Notes: generated from the letters alone by a model not told the origin. 64,000 bases of DNA from Neisseria sicca (GCF_003044565.1 NZ_POXG01000003.1:62001-126000); one strand, 5' to 3'; shown: positions 9,335 to 17,147, numbered from the stretch's first letter. Numbers and translations are program-made.

Positions 9335-11089
9335 TCAGACGACCTCGAACACAATCCGCCCCGATGCGCAGGGATTGTCGCCGTTGCTGACTTTAAAACT
9401 CAATTTGTTTTTTGCCTCATCGTATTTTAGCTCCACCGACACTTCGTCATGAGGACGGACGAACTGCTGGTATTTCAAATTTTCCACGCGGACGACGCGC
9501 TGCCTGCCCCACGGATGACGCGCCGCCAGATCGCGCACCCATTGCAGCTCGACTACACCGGGCACGAGCGGGAAAGTGGCGAAATGGCCGCCGAAATAGA
9601 CCAAATCGAGCGGCACGCGGCCGATGAAGGTTTCGGCGGCGGTTTCTTCTTCAGACGATGTTTTTGACCAAGCGGGCGATGTTTGGGCGACGGTAAAGGT
9701 CGTCTGAAAATCGGCGGCGGCGATTTTTGCCTGAGCGTTGCGCGGCAGGCTGTCGGCGAAACGCCAGTAACGGGGCAGGGCGATGGTGTCCTGCGTGGCG
9801 GCAAGGTGGCGTTTGAGCGCGTCGGCAACGGCGGCTCTGCCTTGGTCGCGCAGGGCGGCGATACCGTCCGCGTTTAATGCCGCCCATATAGCGATGCGTT
9901 GATGTTGCGGATGGCGGCCGCAATGGGCGTCGGCAATCCACGGATGCCGTAAAAGTTCGTGTTCGATTTGGGTCAGCGACACACGTTTGTCCTCGAATTT
10001 GATGATGCGGTCTTGGCGGCCGAGCAGCAGGAAACCGTCGTGCTGCGGCTCGATTAAGTCAGCGGTCTGGCGGCGTTCGGGCGACCACGGCGAAGATGCC
10101 CACAATGCGCCTTCTTCGTTCTGCCCGATTTCCACGCCTTTGAAAGGCCGCCATTCTTGGCGTTCACAACGTGACGCAATCACGCCGGTTTCGGTGCTGC
10201 CGTACACTTCAAACGGGCGGACGGCAGCCTGTTGCAGCAAATCCGCCGTGGCTTCGGGCAGCGCGCCGCCAGCCGACACGATGCCTGCGATTTTATGGCC
10301 GATGCTCTGCCAGTTGCGGTTTTCGCCCAAACGGTTGAGCACCGCCGGACTGGCAATCCACACCACTTTTTCATGCGCCGCCGTGCTTGCGAGCAGGTTT
10401 TCCGGATAAACCGCCTGCCGCCGCTCCATAGGCCAGCCCATTGTCAGCGCGAGCGCGAAACGGAAAGTGAAGCCGTAAAGGTGTTGCGGAATAACGCTGC
10501 CGATAACCGTTTCCCCGCTGCGTCCGAACGGCAGTGCGTCCGCCAACATCAAGGCTTCCGCCTGCATCTGCGCGGCGGTTTTCACAATCACTTGCGCCTC
10601 GCCGCTGGAACCCGACGTTTTCAGCCACGCTTCGGCATGGTCAGGAATCAGATGGTTTTCAGGGGCAGGCGTCGGGTTTTCAGGCGATGCGTGTGCAAGC
10701 AAATTGGGCAGGTACCACACGGGTGGGTTGGATTGCACATCCAACGATTGTCCGGATTCATCGCGTTGTTCGGTTTGGCTGCCCAACTTGCTTTGCAAAT
10801 CTTCGGAATCCGTCAAAAACACATCCGCCGTCCGCCCCCAGTCCAAATTGTCCCGCGCCAGATTCGGCAGCAGCAACACCCGCCCGCCCGAATGCCACAC
10901 CGCCAACACGGCGCAGGCAAACAGCGCGGCATCGTCAAACCACAACGCGGCAGTTTGCACGTTTGCCGTTTTCAGACGACCTGACAGCCGGAAAACCGCA
11001 CGGTTGAAATCAGCACGCGTCCAATTCGGATGGGTGGCGATAAGGTCTTGTTGGGACAGGTCGGGGGATAGGATTTGGGTAAGGCGCAT
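9335..11089 (-). CDS. AMP-dependent acyl ligase fused to a hotdog dehydratase domain
   Basis: 584 residues, two domains. Residues about 1-450 are an adenylate-forming ligase: the P-loop-like LKTSGSSGEAQVIVK (A3), EVYGSTETGVIASR (A5) and GRQDRIIKFEDKRVSL (A8) are visible. Residues about 485-584 are a short hotdog-fold dehydratase like ApeI, with DLVYFGGHFATFPLVPGVVEL, where the GGHFxxxPxxPG pattern matches FabA/FabZ-type enzymes. The ligase probably activates an aryl carboxylic starter and the dehydratase acts during polyene elongation. The two activities are separate proteins in many aryl-polyene clusters. The gene ends FEVV-stop inside an uptake sequence. Confidence 0.87.
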   Translation of the reverse strand: MRLTQILSPDLSQQDLIATHPNWTRADFNRAVFRLSGRLKTANVQTAALWFDDAALFACAVLAVWHSGGRVLLLPNLARDNLDWGRTADVFLTDSEDLQSKLGSQTEQRDESGQSLDVQSNPPVWYLPNLLAHASPENPTPAPENHLIPDHAEAWLKTSGSSGEAQVIVKTAAQMQAEALMLADALPFGRSGETVIGSVIPQHLYGFTFRFALALTMGWPMERRQAVYPENLLASTAAHEKVVWIASPAVLNRLGENRNWQSIGHKIAGIVSAGGALPEATADLLQQAAVRPFEVYGSTETGVIASRCERQEWRPFKGVEIGQNEEGALWASSPWSPERRQTADLIEPQHDGFLLLGRQDRIIKFEDKRVSLTQIEHELLRHPWIADAHCGRHPQHQRIAIWAALNADGIAALRDQGRAAVADALKRHLAATQDTIALPRYWRFADSLPRNAQAKIAAADFQTTFTVAQTSPAWSKTSSEEETAAETFIGRVPLDLVYFGGHFATFPLVPGVVELQWVRDLAARHPWGRQRVVRVENLKYQQFVRPHDEVSVELKYDEAKNKLSFKVSNGDNPCASGRIVFEVV

Positions 11090-11146
11090 GGGTTGGGTAA
11101 TAAGTTATTAAATCAAAAATATTGTCAGAATCGGCAATTGGTCGGC

Positions 11147-11686
11147 TTAAACCTTCAATACGGCTTTCCGATACACCCACTCTCCGGCAAACAAAAGCCC
11201 CATTAACACATACGACACGATGCCGGTGTAAGCAGCCCACCAGTCGTAATATTGCAAGCCTGCCAGAATGGCGGCGGTTGCGCCGTTGAGTATGAAGAAG
11301 CCGCACCAGATTTGTGTCACGCGGCGGGTGTGGCGCACGCCTTCGGGCGGCAGGTCGGGGTGTTGCAGTCGGGCGAGGCGTTCGATGACGGTTTGTTTGG
11401 CAAACAGGCTGCCGCCGAAAACGGCAAGCATCAGCGCGTTGACGGCGACGGGATACCAATACATCGAGTCGGGTCGTCTGAAAACCAGTACGGCGGCGAA
11501 AAAGGCGGCAAGGATAATTGCCGTAATGCGTTGGGCTGCGGTTTGCGGCATGGCGGCGCGTATCAGCCACAGGATGCACATGGCGGCGGCAAGCCAGAAA
11601 AACGCGCCGTTTTCCCTGCCGTAATACCATAGGAGCGGATAGGCAAGGCTGGCGAGGGTCAGCAGGAGTTTTCCTAATATTTTCAT
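11147..11686 (-). CDS. Small polytopic membrane protein of the aryl-polyene-like cluster
   Basis: 179 residues, strongly hydrophobic, with five or six predicted membrane spans (for example LLLTLASLAYPLLWYYG, FFWLAAAMCILWLI, ITAIILAAFFAAVLVF and VSYVLMGLLFAGEWVY). Similar unnamed membrane proteins accompany aryl-polyene clusters next to the AMP-ligase, and no biochemical role is established. It lies 57 bases upstream of the ligase and is likely co-transcribed. A perfect 16-bp hairpin 66 bases upstream separates it from the secreted protein gene. Confidence 0.72.
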   Translation of the reverse strand: MKILGKLLLTLASLAYPLLWYYGRENGAFFWLAAAMCILWLIRAAMPQTAAQRITAIILAAFFAAVLVFRRPDSMYWYPVAVNALMLAVFGGSLFAKQTVIERLARLQHPDLPPEGVRHTRRVTQIWCGFFILNGATAAILAGLQYYDWWAAYTGIVSYVLMGLLFAGEWVYRKAVLKV

Positions 11687-11752
11687 GGTTGTTGTTTTTC
11701 AGGCGAGTTTCGCTGAGGGGTCGTCTGAAAATGTCAGGGTAAGGGTGTCGGG

Positions 11753-11790
11753 GCAGAAATTCTCAGAGGATAAGCTCTGAGAATTTCTGC
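11753..11790. terminator. Perfect 16-bp hairpin without uptake sequence
   Basis: GCAGAAATTCTCAGAG and its exact complement enclose the loop GATAAG. There is no T tract on either side, so it may be an RNA processing or attenuation element, or a rho-assisted terminator, between the secreted protein gene and the membrane protein gene. Confidence 0.6.
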
Positions 11791-11799
11791 GATATTGGG

Positions 11800-12240
11800 T
11801 TATTCGTTTTCTTCCTCATCTTTATTTTTTTCAAAGTCTTCATATTCTACGAGCAGCTTATAGTATTTTGGATAAAGCTTGGCAATTCGTTTACGGTTTT
11901 TCGGAGTACAGAATTTTCCCACCTCTTTGGGTTCATGAGATTCCGGATAGCGGGAAAAGAATTGAGCTTGCTGTTTCTTGGACAGTTTTTTGACCGTTGG
12001 GCAGATGTGCGACATTTCTGATTTGCTGTTGATCATTCCAGCCATAGCCCATGCCGTTATGCCGTTGCGTTCAGTCTCATCGTTTGCCTCTTTTTCACAA
12101 AATTCCATATCGTGATACATATCAAATGAATCACGAATGACTTGCATACATTCGGCATGTGTCATTTTTTTGATGAGGGAAATTTCAGCGTGCGCAGACA
12201 AGGCGGGGAGTAAGAGCAGTAGGGTAATGAGTTTTTTCAT
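11800..12240 (-). CDS. Small secreted protein of unknown function inside the cluster
   Basis: 146 residues. The N-terminus MKKLITLLLLLPALSAHA is a clear Sec signal peptide with cleavage after AHA, giving a periplasmic protein of about 128 residues. Four cysteines (in HAECMQ, EFCEKE, HICPTV and KFCTPK) suggest two disulfides. The C-terminal third is rich in Lys and Tyr and ends in an acidic tail DEEENE. No family was recognised. Its base composition is more AT-rich than the neighbouring pathway genes, and it is flanked by a perfect hairpin downstream and a Correia element upstream, suggesting a later insertion into the operon. It has no evident link to polyene synthesis. Confidence 0.7.
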   Translation of the reverse strand: MKKLITLLLLLPALSAHAEISLIKKMTHAECMQVIRDSFDMYHDMEFCEKEANDETERNGITAWAMAGMINSKSEMSHICPTVKKLSKKQQAQFFSRYPESHEPKEVGKFCTPKNRKRIAKLYPKYYKLLVEYEDFEKNKDEEENE

Positions 12241-12251
12241 AGTGTTAGTTG

Positions 12252-12358
12252 TATAGTGGATTAAATTTAAACCAGTACGGCGTTGCCTCGCCTTGCCGTA
12301 CTATTTGTACTGTCTGCGGCTTCGTCGCCTGGTCCTGATTTAAATTTAATCCACTATA
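12252..12358. repeat. Correia repeat enclosed element, 107-bp form
   Basis: Same length and structure as the copy at 3884 but in reverse orientation: TATAGTGGATTAAATTTAAA ... TTTAAATTTAATCCACTATA. It lies just upstream of the secreted protein gene and could contribute promoter sequence to it. It also separates that gene from the ACP genes. Confidence 0.93.
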
Positions 12359-12399
12359 TATTATGGATAAGTGAGAAAGGTTGATGTTGTTTATTGATG

Positions 12400-12437
12400 T
12401 TCAGACGACCTTGCCGATTGACAAGGCCGTCTGAAAA
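12400..12437 (-). terminator. Hairpin of two different uptake-sequence dialects
   Basis: TTCAGACGACCTTG pairs with CAAGGCCGTCTGAA. One arm is the mucosa-type core (GTCGTCTGAA) and the other the GCCGTCTGAA core, so the stem has one A-C mismatch. It terminates the ACP-side operon on the minus strand. Confidence 0.75.
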
Positions 12438-12457
12438 TATGCCGATTAAAATCAGAA

Positions 12458-12709
12458 TCAGGAATCTTGCGCCTGTACTTTCAAAACCGCCTGAACCACG
12501 TCATCTACGGTGCGCACGTTGCGGAAGTCTTCGGCTTGCAGTTTGCGGCCGGTTTCGCGTTTGATGTGGTCGATGAGGTCGATGGCGTCGATGCTGTCGA
12601 TTTCCAAATCTTCGTAGAGGTTGGTCTCGGGTTTGATGCGCTCGGGTTCGATTTCAAACAGGTTGACCAGTGCATCTGTCAGAAGGGTGTGTACTTCTTG
12701 TTCGGTCAT
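12458..12709 (-). CDS. Acyl carrier protein 2 of the aryl-polyene-like cluster
   Basis: 83 residues, acidic, four-helix ACP. The 4'-phosphopantetheine attachment serine is S39 in LEIDSIDAIDL. It follows the first ACP by 13 bases with an AAGGAGAAGCG ribosome site and is the last gene before the mixed-dialect terminator. Two ACPs per cluster are usual in aryl-polyene pathways, one for the starter and one for elongation. Confidence 0.93.
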   Translation of the reverse strand: MTEQEVHTLLTDALVNLFEIEPERIKPETNLYEDLEIDSIDAIDLIDHIKRETGRKLQAEDFRNVRTVDDVVQAVLKVQAQDS

Positions 12710-12722
12710 ATCGCTTCTCCTT

Positions 12723-12983
12723 TTATGCCTGACGGCTTTTGACGAATTCTGCCAGTGTTTTGACGTTGGCGAAGTTGTCGCGCAGGTTGTCGTTTTCGCC
12801 GTCGAGCTGGAAGCCGAAGGTTTTTTGTACTGCCAAACCGAGTTCCAGCGCGTCGACTGAATCCAGACCCAAGCCTTCGTCGCCGAAGAGCGGGTCTTCG
12901 CTGCCGATGTCGGCAGGGGTGATGTCTTCCAGCCCCAAGCTGTCGATGATTAATTCTTTGATTTGATTTTCTAAGTTATTCAT
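12723..12983 (-). CDS. Acyl carrier protein 1 of the aryl-polyene-like cluster
   Basis: 86 residues starting at MNNLENQIKE; a longer in-frame reading upstream lies inside the acyltransferase gene and is rejected. The modified serine is S42 in GLGLDSVDALEL. The start overlaps the upstream acyltransferase stop by ATGA, with the ribosome site AAGGAAA just before it, indicating translational coupling. It belongs to the same class as ACPs that carry growing polyene chains. Confidence 0.93.
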   Translation of the reverse strand: MNNLENQIKELIIDSLGLEDITPADIGSEDPLFGDEGLGLDSVDALELGLAVQKTFGFQLDGENDNLRDNFANVKTLAEFVKSRQA

Positions 12984-13759
12984 GTGGTTTTCCTTGTGAA
13001 ATAGTCTTGAAGGTATTCGTTTAAACGCCTTGCGGCGATGGGTAGGGGTTTTTCCGCCAGCCATTCTTCGGGCAGGATGTCGTCGCCGACGGTGATTTCA
13101 TAATGGATTTTGTGCGGCGGTATTTTGTACCAAGACTGGCCTTTTTTGAAATTGGGCGGCGTCATTTTGATGCACACGGGGGTGATGACCGATGCGCTGC
13201 GCAAACCGAGCGATACCGCGCCACGGTGCATTTTAACCTGTCCGTCCCAGCCTGTGCGCGTGCCTTCGGGGAAAATCAGCAAACTTTGTCCGCTTTTGAA
13301 CACGGCGTCGATTTCTTCCAACATTTCCATACTTTCATCGTTGGGAATGTAGCCGGAAGCGATGATTTGGCTTTTCATGCTGGGGTTGTTCAACAGGTCT
13401 TTTTTGACCAGTACGTTCGGCTCGGAACAGTGGCTGATCAGCAAAACAACATCCAAGAGCGAGGGATGGTTGGCAAGGATGAGCTGCCCAGGTCTGCCGA
13501 GTTTTTCCAAGCCGTTGAAACGGACGCTCAATACGCCCGACCATTGCAGATAGCCGACGAAAAAACGCCAGACTTTCCCTATCATGCGCCGCGCTTCAAG
13601 CTGGCGCTTGATGTCGCCTTTGGTGGACTTGAGCGTGTAGGGCAAAAGTGCGATTTTGAACAATACGCCCGCAACGCCGAAGAGGATGAAGCCGAACAAG
13701 GTGGCGAAGAAGCGGCGGCAGTAGTCTAGGGTTTTCATGGTTTTTTGCACCATGTCCAT
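12980..13759 (-). CDS. PlsC-like acyltransferase of the aryl-polyene-like cluster
   Basis: 259 residues of the 1-acylglycerol-3-phosphate acyltransferase family. The HX4D motif is NHPSLLD (about residues 96-102) and the acceptor motif FPEGTRTG lies at about residues 168-175. An N-terminal hydrophobic helix (FFATLFGFILFGVAGVLF) anchors it to the inner membrane. It overlaps the upstream ketosynthase-like gene by 25 bases and the downstream ACP by 4, so these three are tightly coupled. It is probably one of the two acyltransferases that move ACP-bound chains to a lipid carrier; acceptor unknown. Confidence 0.86.
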   Translation of the reverse strand: MDMVQKTMKTLDYCRRFFATLFGFILFGVAGVLFKIALLPYTLKSTKGDIKRQLEARRMIGKVWRFFVGYLQWSGVLSVRFNGLEKLGRPGQLILANHPSLLDVVLLISHCSEPNVLVKKDLLNNPSMKSQIIASGYIPNDESMEMLEEIDAVFKSGQSLLIFPEGTRTGWDGQVKMHRGAVSLGLRSASVITPVCIKMTPPNFKKGQSWYKIPPHKIHYEITVGDDILPEEWLAEKPLPIAARRLNEYLQDYFTRKTT

Positions 13760-14493
13760 CGGCGTTTTTCATGTTGCCATTCTGCGGAGAGGTCGTCTGA
13801 AAGTAAAAAACGAATCCAGTCGAGCGCGCCCCAGTAATCGGCTGACAGCAGGTCGGACGGGTTTTCAGACGACGTATTGTTGACATCGAGGCTGAGCGTG
13901 TAGTCGTCTCCCTGCGTCAGTACAAGCGACAGGGCGTAGGCAAACGGGGCGCGTGTGGCGTGGACGGGGTAGTCGTCGGACAAGGGGTCGTCGGCAATTA
14001 AAACCAACACGGATGGTGCGCCGTCTTGCAGCAGGGCATAGGCTTCCGCCAAAGTAGTTTCAAAATTGTCGCTGCCGGCGGCGAGGGCGGTGTGTTCGCT
14101 CATGTCGCCGCGCAACATGGACCATTGTCCGGCAGGGGCGTTGTGGACGGACAGTCCGAAGGAGGTCGGTGAAACGCTGTCGGTTTGCAACAGTCCCAGC
14201 CATAATTCGAAACTGCGGTTGATTTCTCCGTCATGCGAGGCGTAAACCAACGGGCTGCCGGGATATTGTTCCGCCAATTCCCACGAGGCATCGCAAATCA
14301 GGCGCGCAGCTTTGCCCAAACGACGACGTTGCAGAGCGGGCAGGAAGGCAAGCGCGGGTTTGTGGCCGGGCAGCCCGGCGGCGTCTAATGCGCCTGAAGC
14401 CCATTGCCGCCATTGTTCGGGCGTGGCGATTTTACTGCTTGAAGCGTGCCAAGCGGCGATATTGAAAGAAAAACGGCAAATGTTGGATGACAT
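13735..14493 (-). CDS. Ketosynthase-like chain-length factor (ApeC-like)
   Basis: 252 residues from the ATG at MSSNICRF; a TTG four codons upstream is an alternative. The fold signature is the N-terminal half of a beta-ketoacyl synthase (SFGLSVHNAPAGQWSML; ETTLAEAYALLQDG; SVLVLIADDP) without the nucleophile cysteine and without the His-His half. Small proteins of this kind form heterodimers with a full ketosynthase and set chain length in aryl-polyene synthesis. In this window the full ketosynthase partner normally encoded elsewhere in such clusters (ApeO-like) is not seen. An internal SDDL is encoded by an uptake sequence at 13,790. Confidence 0.78.
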   Translation of the reverse strand: MSSNICRFSFNIAAWHASSSKIATPEQWRQWASGALDAAGLPGHKPALAFLPALQRRRLGKAARLICDASWELAEQYPGSPLVYASHDGEINRSFELWLGLLQTDSVSPTSFGLSVHNAPAGQWSMLRGDMSEHTALAAGSDNFETTLAEAYALLQDGAPSVLVLIADDPLSDDYPVHATRAPFAYALSLVLTQGDDYTLSLDVNNTSSENPSDLLSADYWGALDWIRFLLSDDLSAEWQHEKRRWTWCKKP

Positions 14494-14539
14494 GATGGTT
14501 TTCAAAAGTTTACATTGTGATGTATTTTAACGAAATAGC

Positions 14540-14566
14540 TTAACACATTCTAGGGTCTGATATAAT
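14540..14566 (+). promoter_or_regulatory. Extended -10 promoter of the apePQR-like operon
   Basis: TGATATAAT at 14558-14566 is a perfect extended -10 element (TG-N-TATAAT). A weak -35 (TTAACA at 14540-14545) sits 15 bases upstream. It reads into the plus-strand operon from the divergent gap. Confidence 0.65.
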
Positions 14567-14604
14567 CGCGCTATTCTAACGTATTCTGTTTTCAGACGAC
14601 CTTT

Positions 14605-15093
14605 ATGACTGTAAATTTAATTTGCCCCATCCACGATGTTGCTTCTTTATTGCCACACAGCGGCCATATGGTGTTGCTTGACTGTGTGACGGAATACAGC
14701 CCGAAGCATCTTTGCGCCCAAGCCGGCGTGGGGGAAAAACACATTCTGCTGGTTGACGGAGTGTTGCCCGCGACATCGCTGATGGAAATCATGGCGCAGG
14801 GCATAGGTGCGTTTGCAGGCATACAGGCTTTGGAAGCGGGTGAGCCGGTGCGGCTCGGCTTTTTGCTCGGCACGCGCAAGCTGGAATTGTTTGCCGACAG
14901 CCTGCCCGTCGGAACGCAGATGAAGGTGGTCGCCAATCTGTCGATACAGGACCCGGGCGGTATGGGTGTATTCGATTGCGAGCTGCATTGGACGGATGCG
15001 CCCGAAGATGCCCGTGCCAAGCTGCCTGCGGACGGACTGGTGGCAAAAGCCTCTTTGAACGTGTACAGTCCGAAAGACGGAAAGGTCGTCTGA
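14605..15093 (+). CDS. apeP: Hotdog-fold 3-hydroxyacyl-ACP dehydratase, ApeP-like
   Basis: 162 residues of the ApeP family. LLPHSGHMVLLD near residue 15 is characteristic of this hotdog group, followed by PATSLMEIMAQGIGAFAG, the long central helix. It dehydrates 3-hydroxyacyl-ACP intermediates to give the conjugated double bonds. The start codon lies directly after an uptake sequence (TTCAGACGACCTTT), leaving no recognisable Shine-Dalgarno site. The last residues KVV and the stop codon are also provided by an uptake sequence, so the gene is bracketed by them. It is first in a dehydratase-ketoreductase-ketosynthase operon with the order P-Q-R of known clusters. Confidence 0.85.
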   Translation: MTVNLICPIHDVASLLPHSGHMVLLDCVTEYSPKHLCAQAGVGEKHILLVDGVLPATSLMEIMAQGIGAFAGIQALEAGEPVRLGFLLGTRKLELFADSLPVGTQMKVVANLSIQDPGGMGVFDCELHWTDAPEDARAKLPADGLVAKASLNVYSPKDGKVV

Positions 15094-15156
15094 AAACAGC
15101 CTTCTCTGTCCAGATGATGACCAATAAGCAGACCACGCCAACCAATAGGAAACATT

Positions 15157-15885
15157 ATGAGCGAAACCATCTTGATTACCGGCTCCAACCGGGGCATAGG
15201 CAAAGCCGTCGCCCTCGGTTTGGCTGAGGACGGCTTTGATATCGTCGTCCATTGCCGCAGCCGCCGCGATGAAGCCGAAGCCGTAGCGGAAGAAATCCGA
15301 GCTTTGGGCAGACAGGCGAGGGTGTTGCAGTTTGACGTGTCCGACCGCGCAGCCTGCCGCGATATTCTGACTGCCGACATCGAGGCAAACGGCGCGTATT
15401 ACGGCGTGGTGTTGAACGCGGGTCTGACGCGCGACAATGCCTTCCCCGCGTTTTCAGACGACGATTGGGATTTGGTGCTGCGTACCAATTTGGACGGTTT
15501 TTATAATGTGTTGCACCCGTTGACCATGCCGATGATACGCCGCCGCAAAGCCGGACGGATTGTGTGCATGGCGTCGGTGTCCGGCTTGACGGGCAACCGC
15601 GGGCAGGTCAATTACAGCGCATCCAAAGCGGGCTTGATCGGCGCGGCGAAAGCCTTGGCGGTCGAACTGGCGAAACGCAAAATCACCGTCAACTGCGTGG
15701 CTCCAGGTCTGATCGATACGGACATCGTTGATGAAAACGTACCCGTCGAAGAAATTTTGAAAGCCGTCCCCGCCGCGCGTATGGGGCTGCCGGAAGAAGT
15801 GGCGCATGCGGTGCGCTTCCTGATGGATGAAAAAGCGGCGTACATTACGCGCCAAGTGATTGCGGTGAACGGAGGTTTGTGTTGA
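15157..15885 (+). CDS. apeQ: 3-oxoacyl-ACP reductase of the cluster, FabG/ApeQ-like
   Basis: 242 residues, classical short-chain dehydrogenase. The NADP-binding loop is TGSNRGIG (residues 8-15). The catalytic residues are S140, Y153 and K157 (VNYSASKAG). It reduces 3-ketoacyl-ACP during polyene chain extension. Its sequence differs from a housekeeping FabG mainly by context: it lies between the dehydratase and ketosynthase genes. An SDDD stretch at residues 100-103 coincides with a diverged uptake sequence at 15,450. Its stop overlaps the next start. Confidence 0.9.
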   Translation: MSETILITGSNRGIGKAVALGLAEDGFDIVVHCRSRRDEAEAVAEEIRALGRQARVLQFDVSDRAACRDILTADIEANGAYYGVVLNAGLTRDNAFPAFSDDDWDLVLRTNLDGFYNVLHPLTMPMIRRRKAGRIVCMASVSGLTGNRGQVNYSASKAGLIGAAKALAVELAKRKITVNCVAPGLIDTDIVDENVPVEEILKAVPAARMGLPEEVAHAVRFLMDEKAAYITRQVIAVNGGLC

Positions 15886-17123
15886 ATACCAGAAGAGTCG
15901 TAGTAACGGGCATAGGCGGCATTACCGCCTTCGGCCGCGATTGGCAAAGCATACAGGCGGCGTTTAAAGCGGAAAAAAATGCCGTCAAATACATGGATTG
16001 GAGTAGACGTTTCCCCGAATTGGAAGCGCAATTGGGCGCGCCGATTGAAGGCTACACTCCGCCCGAACATTGGACGCGCAAGCAACTCAGAAGCATGGGG
16101 CGCGTGTCGCACCTGTGTGTCGATGCGGCGGAGCAGGCCCTGACGGATGCAGGTTTGCTTGGAGACGAAAGCATTACCGACGGGCGCATGGGCGTGGCGT
16201 GCGGCTCGTCCGTCGGCAGTACCAAAGACATCGGCGATATGGGTGAACTTCTGAACACCGGCACATCGCGCAATTTCAACGCCAATACTTATGTGCGCAT
16301 GATGCCGCATACGACCGCCGCCAATATCGGCATCTTTTTCGGATTGAAAGGGCGCATTATTCCGACTTCGAGCGCGTGTTCGTCCGGCAGCCAAGGCATA
16401 GGCTATGCCTACGAAGCCATCAAATACGGCATGATAGACATGATGCTGGCGGGCGGTGGCGAAGAATTTTGTCCGTCCGAAGTTTATGTTTTCGACTCGC
16501 TTTACGCCGCCAGCCGCCGCAACGGCGAACCCGAACTGACCCCGCGTCCTTACGACAACGGCCGCGACGGCTTGGTCATCGGCGAAGGCGCAGGGATTTT
16601 CGTGTTGGAAGAATTGGAACATGCCAAACGGCGCGGAGCGAAAATCTATGCCGAACTCGTCGGTTATGGCGCCAACAGCGACGGTAGCCACGTTACCCAG
16701 CCGCAAAAAGAAACCATGCAGAAATGTATGGAGCTCGCGCTGCAAGACGCGGGCATTACGCCTGATAAAGTCGGCTACGTCAGCGGTCATGGTACGGCGA
16801 CCGAAAAAGGCGACATCGCCGAAACACTGGCGACTGAAGCCGTGTTCGGATTCGTGCCCATGAGTTCGCAAAAAAGCTATCTCGGCCATACGCTCGGCGC
16901 GTGCGGCGCGCTGGAAGCGTGGTTCACCATTGAAATGATGAACAACGGCTGGTTTGCCCCGACCGTCAATCTGAACGACATCGACCCGCGCTGCGGCAAG
17001 GTGGACTATATTTTGAGCGGCGGTCGCGAAATCGAAACGGATTATGTGGTCAGCAACAATTTCGCTTTCGGCGGTGTGAATACTTCGTTAGTGTTCAAAC
17101 GCTGGCGGGATGAAAACGCTTAA
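15882..17123 (+). CDS. apeR: Beta-ketoacyl-ACP synthase of the cluster, FabF/ApeR-like
   Basis: 413 residues. The catalytic triad of a KASII-type condensing enzyme is complete: C166 in TSSACSSGSQ, H303 in SGHGTATEKG and H336 in LGHTLGACGA. Two starts are possible: GTG at 15,879 and TTG at 15,882. The TTG is preferred because GGAGGT (15,871-15,876) is then five bases away instead of two, and because it overlaps the upstream TGA as TTGA. It is the only full ketosynthase in the window. Third in the apePQR-like operon, it is closed by an uptake-sequence terminator. Confidence 0.92.
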   Translation: MNTRRVVVTGIGGITAFGRDWQSIQAAFKAEKNAVKYMDWSRRFPELEAQLGAPIEGYTPPEHWTRKQLRSMGRVSHLCVDAAEQALTDAGLLGDESITDGRMGVACGSSVGSTKDIGDMGELLNTGTSRNFNANTYVRMMPHTTAANIGIFFGLKGRIIPTSSACSSGSQGIGYAYEAIKYGMIDMMLAGGGEEFCPSEVYVFDSLYAASRRNGEPELTPRPYDNGRDGLVIGEGAGIFVLEELEHAKRRGAKIYAELVGYGANSDGSHVTQPQKETMQKCMELALQDAGITPDKVGYVSGHGTATEKGDIAETLATEAVFGFVPMSSQKSYLGHTLGACGALEAWFTIEMMNNGWFAPTVNLNDIDPRCGKVDYILSGGREIETDYVVSNNFAFGGVNTSLVFKRWRDENA

Positions 17124-17147
17124 TCGCAGCCGCGTCACAACAAAATC

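Noticed and set aside
11252..11632. Long plus-strand frames opposite the membrane protein and ligase genes
   Set aside because: They are mirror images of GC-rich coding sequence on the other strand, with Arg/Gly/Ala-rich translations and no ribosome sites.
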